Positions 19,206 to 28,421 of a stretch of DNA of 64,000 nucleotides are shown piece by piece. The position numbers and the translations under genes were made by a program. The stretch lies in the NCBI RefSeq assembly GCF_008151785.1, contig NZ_CP036523.1, positions 496,001-560,000 of the forward strand, given 5' to 3'. How positions within the stretch are numbered: position 1 is the stretch's first letter; each line of letters begins with the position of its first letter. Under the pieces are notes generated by a model, which worked only from the letters and a program-made list of their open reading frames with translations, was not told the DNA's origin and did no database searches. Source of the stretch: Peptacetobacter hiranonis. Its GTDB lineage: Bacteria > Bacillota > Clostridia > Peptostreptococcales > Peptostreptococcaceae.

Positions 19206-20444
19206 ATGGCAAAATTTGACGATAAAAAACAGCTAAAATGCTCTTTCTGCGGAAAAACTCAGGATCAGGTAAGAAGATTAATAGCAGGTCCAGATGTTTG
19301 TATATGTGATGAATGTGTTGAACTTTGCGAAGACATAATCAGAGAAGAATTTGAAGAAGCTAACGAAGAAACAACATCAATAGATTCATTACCAAAACCA
19401 AAGGAAATGATGGAAATATTAAATGATTACGTAATAGGACAGGAAAAAGCTAAGAAAGCTTTATCTGTTGCAGTTTACAATCATTATAAAAGAATATACA
19501 GCAATTCTGAAAATGATGTAGATATACAGAAAAGTAATATATTACTTTTAGGACCAACAGGTTCTGGTAAAACATTACTTGCTCAGACACTTGCTAAAAC
19601 ATTAAACGTTCCATTTGCTATGGCAGATGCAACAGCTCTTACTGAAGCTGGTTATGTTGGGGAAGACGTTGAAAACATACTTCTTAAACTTATCCAGGCT
19701 GCAGATAACGATGTAGAAAAAGCTGAAAAAGGTATAATCTACATAGACGAAATAGATAAAATAGCTAAAAAGTCAGAAAATGTATCTATAACAAGAGATG
19801 TCAGCGGAGAAGGTGTTCAGCAGGCACTTCTAAAAATATTAGAAGGAACTGTAGCTAATGTTCCACCACAGGGCGGAAGAAAACATCCAAACCGGGAATT
19901 TATCAAAATAGATACAACTAACATACTATTCATATTAGGTGGAGCATTTGACGGATTAGAACAGATAATCCAGAGAAGATCTAGTGAAAAAACTCTAGGA
20001 TTTGGAGCTAAGATAGAAAGCAAGAAAAACCTAGACTTAGGAAAAATATATGAAAATGTACTACCAGAAGATTTACTAAAATATGGTATAATACCAGAAT
20101 TTATAGGTAGAATCCCAGTAATAGCTACATTAAATATGCTAGATGAAGATGCATTAGTTACAATACTAAAAGAACCTAAAAATGCATTAGTAAAACAGTA
20201 CAAGAAATTATTCGACATAGAAGATGTTGAGCTAGAATTTGAAGACGATGCACTAAGAGAAATAGCTAAGAAAGCTATAGACAGAAACACTGGTGCCAGA
20301 GGTCTAAGAAGTATAGTTGAAAACATAATGATGGATACAATGTATGAAGTACCATCTGAAGAAAATGTTGAAAAAGTAGTAGTAACTAAAGAAGCTGTAA
20401 TAAATGATGATGTACAGCCAACTATAGTTTACAAAGAAAATTAA
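19206..20444 (+). CDS. clpX: ClpX ATPase subunit
   Basis: AAA+ unfoldase that feeds ClpP. It has 412 residues. The N-terminal C4 zinc domain reads CSFCGKTQ...[10 protein letters not shown], Walker A is GPTGSGKT near residue 120, Walker B is [11 protein letters not shown], and the pore loop GYVGEDV lies between. Sensor-2 region GARGLRSI is present. AGAGGAG precedes the ATG. A very large hairpin (G) begins just after the stop. Confidence 0.97.
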   Translation: MAKFDDKKQLKCSFCGKTQDQVRRLIAGPDVCICDECVELCEDIIREEFEEANEETTSIDSLPKPKEMMEILNDYVIGQEKAKKALSVAVYNHYKRIYSNSENDVDIQKSNILLLGPTGSGKTLLAQTLAKTLNVPFAMADATALTEAGYVGEDVENILLKLIQAADNDVEKAEKGIIYIDEIDKIAKKSENVSITRDVSGEGVQQALLKILEGTVANVPPQGGRKHPNREFIKIDTTNILFILGGAFDGLEQIIQRRSSEKTLGFGAKIESKKNLDLGKIYENVLPEDLLKYGIIPEFIGRIPVIATLNMLDEDALVTILKEPKNALVKQYKKLFDIEDVELEFEDDALREIAKKAIDRNTGARGLRSIVENIMMDTMYEVPSEENVEKVVVTKEAVINDDVQPTIVYKEN

Positions 20445-20457
20445 TATGAAACGCAAA

Positions 20458-20774
20458 GAAGGGATGTCATATTTTTACGGCATCTCTTTTTTATTGCTAA
20501 CTTTTAAATTTTTATTTGTATTTTTCTGAGTTTATTTACAAGAAATTCGCACGATGCTGTCCTTATTCTCCAGGCTTCGAACTTTGCCACCTTTTTAGCT
20601 GTTAGCTTTGCCAAGCTAACAAAAGGATGCAAAGTTCTGCAGATTGTTGAATATAGGACTAGCATCGCACAAATTCCAAAAGTAAGTTAACATTTCAGAA
20701 AAATACAAATAAAAATTTTAAAAAGTTAGCAAACATAAAAAAGAGAGATGCCATTAAAAAATATGACATTTCTT
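20458..20774 (+). repeat. Giant hairpin G after clpX
   Basis: About 317-bp imperfect inverted repeat, the longest in the window. The outer arms include GATGTCATATTTTTACGGCATC, itself a small terminator, and GCTAACTTTTAAATTTTTATT. The core is CTCCAGGCTTCG at 20568-20579 facing CTGCAGATTGTTGA at 20637-20650, closed by an AACTTTGC stem and an inner GTTAGCTT/AAGCTAAC stem. It is oriented with clpX. Confidence 0.85.
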
Positions 20775-20965
20775 ACATTTGCGTCAGCATATAAAATTTT
20801 CTGAACAAAAGTTGAGTACAGAGTTATATTTTTAAAAGATAAAAATAATGGCAGTTTATAAAATGGATATAAGAAGTATCAAAGGTTAATCTATTGGTGG
20901 TATTTTTTAAAATATAGATAGTGATGAATATAGAATTTTTTCTAAAAGAGTGATAAATGTAAAAT
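20775..20965. other. Intergenic stretch between hairpins G and H
   Basis: This is AT-rich DNA between the two convergent hairpins. I see no gene, promoter or repeat that I can support in it. Confidence 0.5.
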
Positions 20966-21100
20966 AAAAGAGTGTTCAAGAGAAATGAAAACGACTATCT
21001 GCAGAGCTTTTTTTCCTATGAGCATTATGCTTGTAAAGCTAATGCTTATATAGGAAAAAGCTCGAAGCCAGGAGTCGAATTCTCTTGAACACTCTTTTTT
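20966..21100 (-). repeat. Long hairpin H after the chromate transporter genes
   Basis: The arms AAAAGAGTGTTCAAGAG and CTCTTGAACACTCTTTT enclose the shared core in reverse. Read on the minus strand it gives CTCCTGGCTTCG (21063-21077 region) and CTGCAGATAGTCG (20992-21004). It is thus oriented with the minus-strand chromate genes, whose transcription it probably ends. Confidence 0.85.
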
Positions 21101-21143
21101 AAGTTTACTTACTTTTAGAAAAAATTCTATATTCGTCTAGAGT

Positions 21144-21671
21144 TTAAAATAAGGCCATAAATATTCCAATAGCTCCAAATATGAATACTATAGCTATTGA
21201 TCCAACTTTTTCTTTCTTTAATAAATATAACGCAACTAAGAATGCGATTATATCATATGCCCCCCAAGTAATTTCTTTACCAGAAGACACAGCAGCTGCA
21301 AGTATAAAACCTAGAGTTATAGGTCTTAATACTGTAAGCAAGTTTTCTACCTTTTTATTGTCCTTAAACTTATCCAATAAATGAGAGATAATTGTAAGTC
21401 CAACAAGTGAGAATATTACAACACCAACAGATGCAGCAAGTGATCCCCAGAAACCTGCAGTTTTAAAACCGACAAATGTAGCACTGTTTATCGCTATTGG
21501 CCCAGGAGTTGACTGAGATATTGCAAGCAAGTCTAAAAATTCCTGGTTAGTTATGAAGTGGTATTTATTGATAAATTCCTGCTGTATAAATGGAAGCATC
21601 GCATAGCCACCACCAAAACTGAATGCCCCAATCTTTAAGAATATTAGGAAAAGAAGTATTATTTTAGACAT
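21144..21671 (-). CDS. Chromate transporter family protein, half-size (second gene)
   Basis: CHR-family membrane protein of 175 residues. The N-terminal motif FLKIGAFSFGGGYAMLPFIQQEF and SQSTPGPIAINSATFVG are typical of the half-size CHR proteins that work in pairs. It has about five hydrophobic spans. It overlaps its upstream partner by 13 bases, so the pair is coupled. Chromate or sulfate movement is the family annotation; the true substrate in this anaerobe is unknown. Confidence 0.85.
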   Translation of the reverse strand: MSKIILLFLIFLKIGAFSFGGGYAMLPFIQQEFINKYHFITNQEFLDLLAISQSTPGPIAINSATFVGFKTAGFWGSLAASVGVVIFSLVGLTIISHLLDKFKDNKKVENLLTVLRPITLGFILAAAVSSGKEITWGAYDIIAFLVALYLLKKEKVGSIAIVFIFGAIGIFMALF

Positions 21672-22171
21672 AAGCTATATACACCTCCTAATAGTATTAA
21701 ATATATTGGACTTATATTTAAGAATGCTACAGCCACAAAAGAAACTACTAAGAAAATAATATTTCTTTTAGTTTTTGGAAGTTTTTCTAGCATTTTTATG
21801 AATGAGTATAATATAAGTGCTATAACAACTGGGTTGACTCCTCTAAAGAAACCGTCGAGTATTTTAGATGATGAGTTGGCAAAGTATAAATATGCTAAGG
21901 CTATAACTATACAGAATGAAGGCATAGTTGCACCTAATAGGCAAACTAAAACACCTTTTATACCGTTTATTCTATAACCTAAAAGTATAGAAATATTTGC
22001 TGCTAAAACACCGGGATAGCTTTGAGCTATAGAAAGATAGTCCAAAAATTCTTCCTCGCTGACTAATTTTTGTTTCTTTACAAGCTCGTCTTGGATTAGA
22101 GGAACCATAGCGTAACCTCCGCCGAAAGTAAATGCACCAATTTTAAAAAATGTTAAAAAAAGTTTGAGCAT
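21659..22171 (-). CDS. Chromate transporter family protein, half-size (first gene)
   Basis: Partner of the neighbouring gene, 170 residues, with the same N-terminal signature (FFKIGAFTFGGGYAMVPLIQDEL) and SIAQSYPGVLAANISILLGY. AGGAGGA precedes its ATG on the minus strand. Short CHR proteins normally occur as such tandem pairs, so this is not a broken gene. Confidence 0.85.
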   Translation of the reverse strand: MLKLFLTFFKIGAFTFGGGYAMVPLIQDELVKKQKLVSEEEFLDYLSIAQSYPGVLAANISILLGYRINGIKGVLVCLLGATMPSFCIVIALAYLYFANSSSKILDGFFRGVNPVVIALILYSFIKMLEKLPKTKRNIIFLVVSFVAVAFLNISPIYLILLGGVYSLCLK

Positions 22172-22507
22172 TTTAATCCTCCTTGTAAAAATAGATTTAA
22201 TTTTTTTTAAATTTCAAATCAATTTCTATTATAACATATAATATATAAGTTAATATTATTTTTAAAATTACAAAAGTTATCTAAATAAAATGATTTTAAT
22301 CTATTTATTGTAATTTATGACACTAAATAGGGTATAATAATAAATAGAGGCGTGATAGTAAAAATAATAATTGCAAATAAACCGAGATAAGGATATAATA
22401 ATCTATTAAATGATAAAATTTAAAATATTTTCGGTTGAAAATTAATATCTGTAAAGATATAATAGAAAAAGCAGTAAAATTCTTAAAAAAGGAGATGAGG
22501 GCTGAAT
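22172..22507 (+). promoter_or_regulatory. Intergenic region with probable lon promoter
   Basis: A 336-base divergent gap. TTGTAA (22308-22313) and TATAAT (22333-22338) with a 19-base spacer are the best promoter for lon. I see no CIRCE element and no other clear operator. Confidence 0.4.
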
Positions 22508-24862
22508 ATGAGTAATAAAAATACTAAAATAGAACGTGAATTACCAGTAATACCTCTTAGAGGATTAACAATCTTTCCATATATGGTATTAAATTTTGAT
22601 ATAGGTAGGGAAATATCTCTAAATGCATTAGAAGAAGCTATGTTAAATGATGAGGTTATATTCCTTACTACACAGAAGGATCCAGAGATAGATGATCCAG
22701 ATGAGGATGATTTCTACAAAGTAGGTACTATAGCAAATATTAAACAGATGATAAAATTACCTGGAGATGCTGTTAGAGTACTTGTAGAAGGGGTTACTAG
22801 AGCTACAATCAAAAGTGTAGATAAAGAAGAAGGATACTTTAAAGCTGTAGTAGAAGAAGTGGTAGAGGTTAAGGATGACGAAACTGAAACTGCTGAAAAT
22901 GAAGAAGAAGCAAAAGAAATACAGGCGCTAGTTAGAAGTTTAATGGCTGCTTTTGAAGACTATATAAATATAGGAAACAAAATGTCTCCTGAGATATTAA
23001 TAAGTCTTTCAGAAATAGACGATTACGGAAGATTAGTGGATACAATAGCTGCTAATATATATCTAAAAAATGATAAAAAGCAGGAAATAATAGAAGAATT
23101 CGATGTTAAGAAAAGACTAGAATTAATGTACTCTATCATATTAGAAGAAGTAGAAATAATGAAGATAGAGAAAAAAATAGCTTTAAGAGTAAAAAAACAG
23201 ATGAGCAAAATCCAAAAAGAATACTACTTAAGAGAACAGTTAAGAGCTATTCAGAAAGAGCTTGGAGAAGACGAGGATACATCATCTGATGCTGAAAAAT
23301 ATAGAAAAAAATTAAAAACTCTAAAAGCACCAAAGGAAACAAAAGAAAAAATATCTAAAGAAATAGAAAAATTTGCTAGAATGAGTCCATCTTCACCTGA
23401 TTCAGCAGTTAGTAGAAACTATTTAGATATGATATTCTCACTTCCTTGGAATAAGGAAACAAAAGAAAAATTAGATGTTAAAAAAGCAGAAGAGATATTA
23501 AATGAAGAACACTACGGATTAGATAAGGTTAAAGAAAGAATACTTGAATATTTATCAGTAAGAAAATTATCTAAATCTCCAAAAGGGCCGATAATCTGTC
23601 TTGTTGGACCTCCAGGTGTTGGTAAAACATCTATAGTTAAGTCTGTAGCTAAAGCATTAGGAAGAAAATATACTAGACTTTCTCTTGGTGGGGTTAGAGA
23701 TGAAGCTGAAATAAGAGGACATAGAAGAACTTATGTAGGTGCAATTCCAGGTAGAATAATAAATGGAATGAAAGAAGCTGGTAGCAAGAACCCAGTATTC
23801 TTACTAGATGAAATAGATAAAATGGCATCTGATTATAAAGGTGATCCAGGTTCAGCAATGCTAGAAGTTCTAGATCCAGAGCAGAACAAAGGATTTGTAG
23901 ACCATTATATGGAAATACCTTTTGATTTATCAAAGGTACTATTTATAACAACTGCAAATACTTTAGATACAGTACCTAGACCATTATTAGACAGAATGGA
24001 AGTTATAAGAATTTCTGGATATATAGAAGAAGAAAAATTAAATATAGCTCAGAAATACCTTCTTCCAAAACAGATAAAAGAAAATGCGCTTGCTGAAGGA
24101 TTCGTTACAATGGACGAAGATGTTATGAGAAAATTAATAAATTCATACACTAGAGAAGCAGGTGTTAGAACATTAGAAAGAACAATAGGAAAAGTTTGTA
24201 GAAAAGTAGCTAAGAAATACGTTGAAGATCCAAGCTTAGAAGGATACGATGTTAAGATGGAAGACCTTCAGGAATTCTTAGGTAAAGAAATATTCAAATA
24301 TGATTTAGCTAAAGATGAGCCAAGAGTAGGTCTTGTAACTGGTCTTGCTTGGACAGAAGTAGGTGGAGTTACTCTTGAAGTAGAGGTAAATGTGCTTAAA
24401 GGTAAGGGAGAAATAGTACTTACAGGTCAGCTAGGAGATGTTATGAAAGAGTCAGCTAGAGCTGGTATATCATACATAAGATCTAGAGCTGATGAGCTAG
24501 GCATAGATCCAGAATTCTACAAAAATACAGACATACACATACATTTACCAGAAGGAGCTACACCAAAAGATGGTCCTTCAGCTGGTATAACTATGGCTCT
24601 TGCTGTAATATCAGCGCTTACAGGTAGAGGAGTACCAGGAGATATAGCTATGACTGGTGAAATAACTCTAAGAGGTAGAGTACTTCCTGTTGGTGGAGTT
24701 AAGGAAAAATTATTAGCAGCACATAGAGCTGGTGTGAAAAAAGCACTTCTTCCAGTAGAATGTGAGGCTGATTTAGACGAAATACCAGAAAATGTAAAAG
24801 CTGATATGGAATTCGTATTAGTTGAGACAATGGACGATGTTTTAAAAGAAGCGTTAATATAA
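22508..24862 (+). CDS. lon: ATP-dependent protease Lon
   Basis: Cytoplasmic AAA+ protease of 784 residues. It has the N-terminal LON substrate domain ([25 protein letters not shown]), Walker [10 protein letters not shown] near residue 363, Walker [11 protein letters not shown], and a C-terminal Ser-Lys protease domain with catalytic Ser in KDGPSAG and Lys in [10 protein letters not shown]. An acidic insertion ([17 protein letters not shown]) lies near residues 122-140. AAGGAGATGAGG precedes the start. Confidence 0.97.
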   Translation: MSNKNTKIERELPVIPLRGLTIFPYMVLNFDIGREISLNALEEAMLNDEVIFLTTQKDPEIDDPDEDDFYKVGTIANIKQMIKLPGDAVRVLVEGVTRATIKSVDKEEGYFKAVVEEVVEVKDDETETAENEEEAKEIQALVRSLMAAFEDYINIGNKMSPEILISLSEIDDYGRLVDTIAANIYLKNDKKQEIIEEFDVKKRLELMYSIILEEVEIMKIEKKIALRVKKQMSKIQKEYYLREQLRAIQKELGEDEDTSSDAEKYRKKLKTLKAPKETKEKISKEIEKFARMSPSSPDSAVSRNYLDMIFSLPWNKETKEKLDVKKAEEILNEEHYGLDKVKERILEYLSVRKLSKSPKGPIICLVGPPGVGKTSIVKSVAKALGRKYTRLSLGGVRDEAEIRGHRRTYVGAIPGRIINGMKEAGSKNPVFLLDEIDKMASDYKGDPGSAMLEVLDPEQNKGFVDHYMEIPFDLSKVLFITTANTLDTVPRPLLDRMEVIRISGYIEEEKLNIAQKYLLPKQIKENALAEGFVTMDEDVMRKLINSYTREAGVRTLERTIGKVCRKVAKKYVEDPSLEGYDVKMEDLQEFLGKEIFKYDLAKDEPRVGLVTGLAWTEVGGVTLEVEVNVLKGKGEIVLTGQLGDVMKESARAGISYIRSRADELGIDPEFYKNTDIHIHLPEGATPKDGPSAGITMALAVISALTGRGVPGDIAMTGEITLRGRVLPVGGVKEKLLAAHRAGVKKALLPVECEADLDEIPENVKADMEFVLVETMDDVLKEALI

Positions 24863-24889
24863 TAGACTAATATAATTAGTGAAAAGATG

Positions 24890-24936
24890 TTTTTAAAAGA
24901 GCTATCTTTGGTATAAGATTGGCTCTTTTAAAAATT
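24890..24936 (+). terminator. Terminator-like hairpin after lon
   Basis: TTTTTAAAAGAGC pairs with GCTCTTTTAAAAA around an inner TATCTTTGGTATAAGATTG. A short T-rich stretch follows. Confidence 0.6.
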
Positions 24937-25011
24937 ATTGATATGAGTACTAATATAATTATTGATATTAGTAATTACGATTTATAAATTTTAGAAAAGG
25001 ACGGTGAAAGT

Positions 25012-25623
25012 ATGAAAATAAGAAGCTCAGAGATAACAATGAGTGCTGTACATAGACACCAGTATCCTACAGACGGAATACCTGAGATAGCACTAGCTGG
25101 AAGATCTAATGTTGGGAAATCATCACTTACAAATGCTTTACTTAACAGAAGAAATTTCGCTAGAACAAGTTCTACACCAGGTAAGACAAGAACAATAAAC
25201 TTCTACTTAATAAATAAGGAATTCTTCTTTGTCGATTTACCAGGGTATGGATATGCAAAGGTTGCTAAGTCTGAAAAGGATAAATGGGGACAGGTAATGG
25301 AGAGATACCTTCAGGATAGGGACGAGCTTTGTGCGATATTCCTTCTTGTAGATATAAGACACGAACCTACTGCAGATGATAAGATGATGTACGATTGGAT
25401 AAAATACTACGGATATGATTGCGTTGTTGTTGCGACAAAAGCAGATAAGATATCTAGAGGACAGTATTTAAAACATTTAAGCGTTATAAGAAAGAAACTT
25501 CAGTTAGAAAAGGATGAAAAGATAATACCTGTATCTTCATCTAAAAAAACTGGAATAGAAGAACTATGGAGTGAAATAGTTGAGCAGTATAGAAAACATG
25601 GATACGAAATAACTGAAGATTAA
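25012..25623 (+). CDS. engB: Ribosome-biogenesis GTPase EngB (YsxC/YihA)
   Basis: Essential small GTPase for 50S assembly, 203 residues. G1 is GRSNVGKSS near residue 31, G3 is [10 protein letters not shown] and G4 is ATKADK. lon-engB order is common in Firmicutes. AAAGGACGGTGA precedes the ATG. Hairpin I follows the stop. Confidence 0.95.
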   Translation: MKIRSSEITMSAVHRHQYPTDGIPEIALAGRSNVGKSSLTNALLNRRNFARTSSTPGKTRTINFYLINKEFFFVDLPGYGYAKVAKSEKDKWGQVMERYLQDRDELCAIFLLVDIRHEPTADDKMMYDWIKYYGYDCVVVATKADKISRGQYLKHLSVIRKKLQLEKDEKIIPVSSSKKTGIEELWSEIVEQYRKHGYEITED

Positions 25624-25661
25624 AGTGAAGTAATAATTTTATAAACTTCATATTTTTAGAC

Positions 25662-25748
25662 AAAGGAACAAAATTTATATTGTTATCCGCTCCAGGCAAT
25701 CGAGTTGCATTGTCGCTGGCTAACAATATAAATTCTTGTTCCTTTTTT
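25662..25748 (+). repeat. Hairpin I after engB, short-core form
   Basis: The arms AAAGGAACAA..TTTATATTGTTA and TAACAATATAAATTCTTGTTCC end in T6. The core is CTCCAGGCAA (25690-25699) facing TTGCATTGTCG (25705-25715), with loop TCGAG. It carries the same left-side box as hairpins G, K and L but with a shorter stem above it. Oriented with engB. Confidence 0.85.
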
Positions 25749-25847
25749 CATCCAAAAATCTGTGCGTTTATAAAATTATTTACTTAGACTGTTTAATCAT
25801 AAGTTATTTCGTAGCAGTTTTCTATACTGTTTTAATGTGATGATATA

Positions 25848-25913
25848 TGTTATAATGTAATCAACAGAACCCACCACGCCTCTGATTTCAAGCGCAACCC
25901 GGTGGGATTTTTT
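25848..25913 (+). ncRNA. Candidate small RNA with own terminator
   Basis: An extended -10 (TG t TATAAT, 25848-25856) precedes an about 50-base segment that ends in a terminator: CCCACC (25870-25875) pairs with GGTGGG (25901-25906), then TTTTTT. No open frame fits. A second terminator follows at 25922-25965. The compact layout resembles antisense or type I antitoxin RNAs, but I found no toxin frame nearby. Confidence 0.5.
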
Positions 25914-25921
25914 AGTATAGA

Positions 25922-25965
25922 GGACCGCAGTGTGTTAAAAACTAATATAGTGTGGTTCTTTTTTT
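25922..25965 (+). terminator. Second intrinsic terminator before alr
   Basis: GGACCGCA pairs with TGTGGTTC (25951-25958), including two G-T wobbles, followed by TTTTTTT. Between here and alr (about 200 bases) the DNA is AT-rich with no feature I can support. Confidence 0.65.
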
Positions 25966-26170
25966 ATGCGGTAAAGTAATTTATATTAGTATATAGTTTA
26001 TTAAGCGATTTTTGATTTTAGACATTGATATTTTAGTTTAATGATGTATAAAATTATTAATTGTCATATTTTTTTAAAGAATTGTGTTATTTAGATATAA
26101 TTTGTTTAGATAAATGAAGTATTAAGGTTATTTAGATATATTAGTTTTAGTTTAGACTGGGGGTTTTTAG

Positions 26171-27337
26171 ATGATAGATAAGAGTAGAATTAAGGCAGTT
26201 GCTTGGGCAGAGATAGATTTAGATGCTTTTAAGAGAAATTTAAAGAGCATAAGAAAGGTTTTGAATAACGGGGAGAAGATTTGTGGTATTGTAAAGGCTG
26301 ATGCTTATGGTCATGGTTCTGTTGAGATTGCAAAGACTTTAGAGGAAAATGATGTTGAGTATCTTGCAGTTTCTAGGGCAGAGGAGGCTATGGAGCTTAG
26401 AAGAAAAGGTCTTGAGCTTCCAATTTTGATACTTGGCTACACTCCAGAGCAGAGATATAGAGATATAATCAGAAATGATGTTATGTTTACTATTTATTCT
26501 ATGGAGGATGCGGTGAAGTTAAATGAAGCAGCTGAGGAGCTTGAGATGGACGCAAAGGTTCATATAAAGATAGATACAGGAATGAATAGACTTGGGTTTA
26601 AGGTTACTGAGGAGTCTATTTGTGAGATTAAGAAAATAAGCGAAATGGATAGAATTAGTATTAAGGGGATATTTACTCATTTTGCTGCAGCTGATGAAGT
26701 TGACAAGAGTTTTACAGAAATGCAGGGTGAAAAATTCAAGTATATGTTAAATAGATTAAAAGAAGAAGGCGTTGAAGTGCCACTAGTTCATGCAGCAAAC
26801 AGTGCAGCCATAGTGGATTGCGACGATTTGAAATTTGACATGGTAAGAGCTGGGATAATTATGTATGGATGCTATCCTTCAGATGATATTATGAAAGAAA
26901 GAGTGCCTGTTGAGCCTGTAATGACTATCAAAACTAGAGTTTCTCACATAAAAACAATAGAGCCTGGCGAAAAAATAAGCTATGGATGCACTTATGAAGC
27001 AAAAGAAAAAGAAAGAATTGCCACACTTGCAATAGGATATGCGGATGGATTTGTCAGAGGAAGAAAAAATCCAAAAGTTTGCATAAACGGAAAAGACTAT
27101 GAAGTAGTGGGAAGAATATGCATGGATCAGTGCATGATAAAAATAGGAATGGACGACGACATAAAAGTTGGAGACGAAGCTGTAGTATTTGGAAAAGGTG
27201 GAGTAAGCATAAGTGAATTTGCTGAAGACTGCGGAACAATATCACACGAAATAATGTGCAACATCTCAAGAAGAATACCAAGAGTATTCATCGAACACGA
27301 AGACATAATAAAATACGACGACTATTTAAGATATTAG
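26171..27337 (+). CDS. alr: Alanine racemase
   Basis: PLP enzyme that makes D-alanine for the cell wall. It has 388 residues. The PLP lysine is in GIVKADAYGHG near residue 42; KIDTGMNRLG, SYGCTYEA and RICMDQCMI are family motifs. The start at ATG 26171 has a GGGGG stretch upstream. Base use shifts inside the gene from GT-rich codons at the 5' end to AAA/ATA-rich codons in the 3' third, an odd but in-frame change. Confidence 0.95.
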   Translation: MIDKSRIKAVAWAEIDLDAFKRNLKSIRKVLNNGEKICGIVKADAYGHGSVEIAKTLEENDVEYLAVSRAEEAMELRRKGLELPILILGYTPEQRYRDIIRNDVMFTIYSMEDAVKLNEAAEELEMDAKVHIKIDTGMNRLGFKVTEESICEIKKISEMDRISIKGIFTHFAAADEVDKSFTEMQGEKFKYMLNRLKEEGVEVPLVHAANSAAIVDCDDLKFDMVRAGIIMYGCYPSDDIMKERVPVEPVMTIKTRVSHIKTIEPGEKISYGCTYEAKEKERIATLAIGYADGFVRGRKNPKVCINGKDYEVVGRICMDQCMIKIGMDDDIKVGDEAVVFGKGGVSISEFAEDCGTISHEIMCNISRRIPRVFIEHEDIIKYDDYLRY

Positions 27338-27503
27338 TATTTTAAAAATTTAAAATAAAAAATTTTAACAACTAAGCAAAAAAATTAAAAAGACTGACAA
27401 TAAAACATTATACAAAATATAAACCAGTGTACAAAAGCACGCAAATTTGCAGTCAACAATTTTGTTAAAAGTTATATATAATCATATAAGCATAGTATTT
27501 ATG

Positions 27504-27588
27504 GTGAATGAAAAAATTTAAATAGGTAAGCTTACTCGACGATGCAACTTGATTGCCCGGAGAGGAGGTTACCTATTTATTTTTTCAC
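27504..27588 (-). repeat. Hairpin J between alr and the Rrf2 gene
   Basis: The arms GTGAATGAAAAAATTTAAAT and ATTTATTTTTTCAC enclose TAGGTAA/TTACCTA. The core read on the minus strand is CTCCGGGCAA ... TTGCATCGTCGAG, the short form also seen in hairpin I. It is the one clear member whose core orientation does not match the gene it follows (alr is on the plus strand). Confidence 0.8.
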
Positions 27589-27635
27589 TACAAAAGTACA
27601 AGCTTATAGATTATATATTTTTTAACAAAATAATG

Positions 27636-27664
27636 TTGACAAAAATTATCTAGTTTGATAAGAT
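27636..27664 (+). promoter_or_regulatory. Promoter and possible operator of the Rrf2 gene
   Basis: TTGACA (27636-27641) and TAAGAT (27659-27664) are 17 bases apart. The spacer holds the inverted repeat TTATC-TAGTTT-GATAA (27646-27661), overlapping the -10. Its position suggests autoregulation by the Rrf2 protein. Confidence 0.7.
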
Positions 27665-27687
27665 TAAGACATAGTAGGTGATGGAAA

Positions 27688-28134
27688 ATGTTATTTACAA
27701 GGGAAAGCGACTACGCAATAAGAATTGTTAGAGCGCTAAAAGACGAAGAAAAATTAACAATTAAAACAATATGCGAAAGGGAATTACTACCAGAGGCATT
27801 TGCTTACAAGATTATCAAAAAGCTTGCAAAGAGCGAGATAGTAGAGATAAAAAGAGGAGCAAATGGAGGATATAGTTTAAAAAAAGACCTAAACGAACTA
27901 ACTCTGTACGATGTAATAATCGCAGTTGATCCAGATTTTGCTGTTATGGAGTGCATACACAGCTTCTGCAACAGAAATGGTTCAAATGGGATGTGCAAAG
28001 TACATAAAGAACTAATATATATCCAAAATCAGGTAGAAATGCTGCTAAAGAGAAGAAGTCTTGAAGAAATATTAGAGGATAGAAACTTTGAATGTAAGTC
28101 TAAAGACTTCGATAGTAGAAAAAGTATATTGTAA
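27688..28134 (+). CDS. Rrf2-family transcription regulator with Fe-S cysteines
   Basis: DNA-binding regulator of 148 residues. The N-terminal winged helix reads LFTRESDYAIRIVRAL, followed by GANGGYSLKKDLNELTLYDVI. Three cysteines, in MECIHSFCNRNGSNGMCKVH (about residues 90-109), match the positions that bind an Fe-S cluster in NsrR/IscR-type members. It lies 287 bases before the CODH operon and may sense redox, NO or iron to control it. Confidence 0.88.
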   Translation: MLFTRESDYAIRIVRALKDEEKLTIKTICERELLPEAFAYKIIKKLAKSEIVEIKRGANGGYSLKKDLNELTLYDVIIAVDPDFAVMECIHSFCNRNGSNGMCKVHKELIYIQNQVEMLLKRRSLEEILEDRNFECKSKDFDSRKSIL

Positions 28135-28180
28135 AAAAGAGTATTAAAAAGTTAAATTTTGCATTATAAAAAATAAAAAA

Positions 28181-28238
28181 AGCTTGTATAACTTCAAGCT
28201 AAAAAATTTTTAGAATTAAAGTGGACTAAAATAGTCCA
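28181..28238 (+). promoter_or_regulatory. Hairpin and palindromic operator candidate upstream of cooS
   Basis: AGCTTG-TATAACT-TCAAGCT (28181-28200) is a weak terminator-like stem after the Rrf2 gene. TGGACTA-AAA-TAGTCCA (28222-28238) is a perfect 7+7 palindrome with a 3-base spacer, suited to a dimeric regulator. It lies about 185 bases before cooS; the rest of the gap is A-rich with nothing clear. Confidence 0.5.
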
Positions 28239-28421
28239 AATAAAAAATAAACTAAAATTTTAAAAAATGCAGATTGGCAAATAAAGCGTCAAACAAAATA
28301 ACAAAATTCATCAAGTTTTTAATCGAAGCAATAATAAATTTTTAAATTAAAGACAATTAAAAAACAAAAACAAGAAAAAAATAATTAAAAAAATTAATTT
28401 CCAATATCAGGAGGTAAAATT

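Noticed and set aside
21144-22171. Chromate transporter split by a frameshift
   Set aside because: Both halves carry the complete N-terminal signature and their own ribosome binding sites. Paired half-size CHR genes are normal.
25848-25965. Type I toxin-antitoxin locus
   Set aside because: No short hydrophobic toxin frame with a ribosome binding site was found on either strand nearby.
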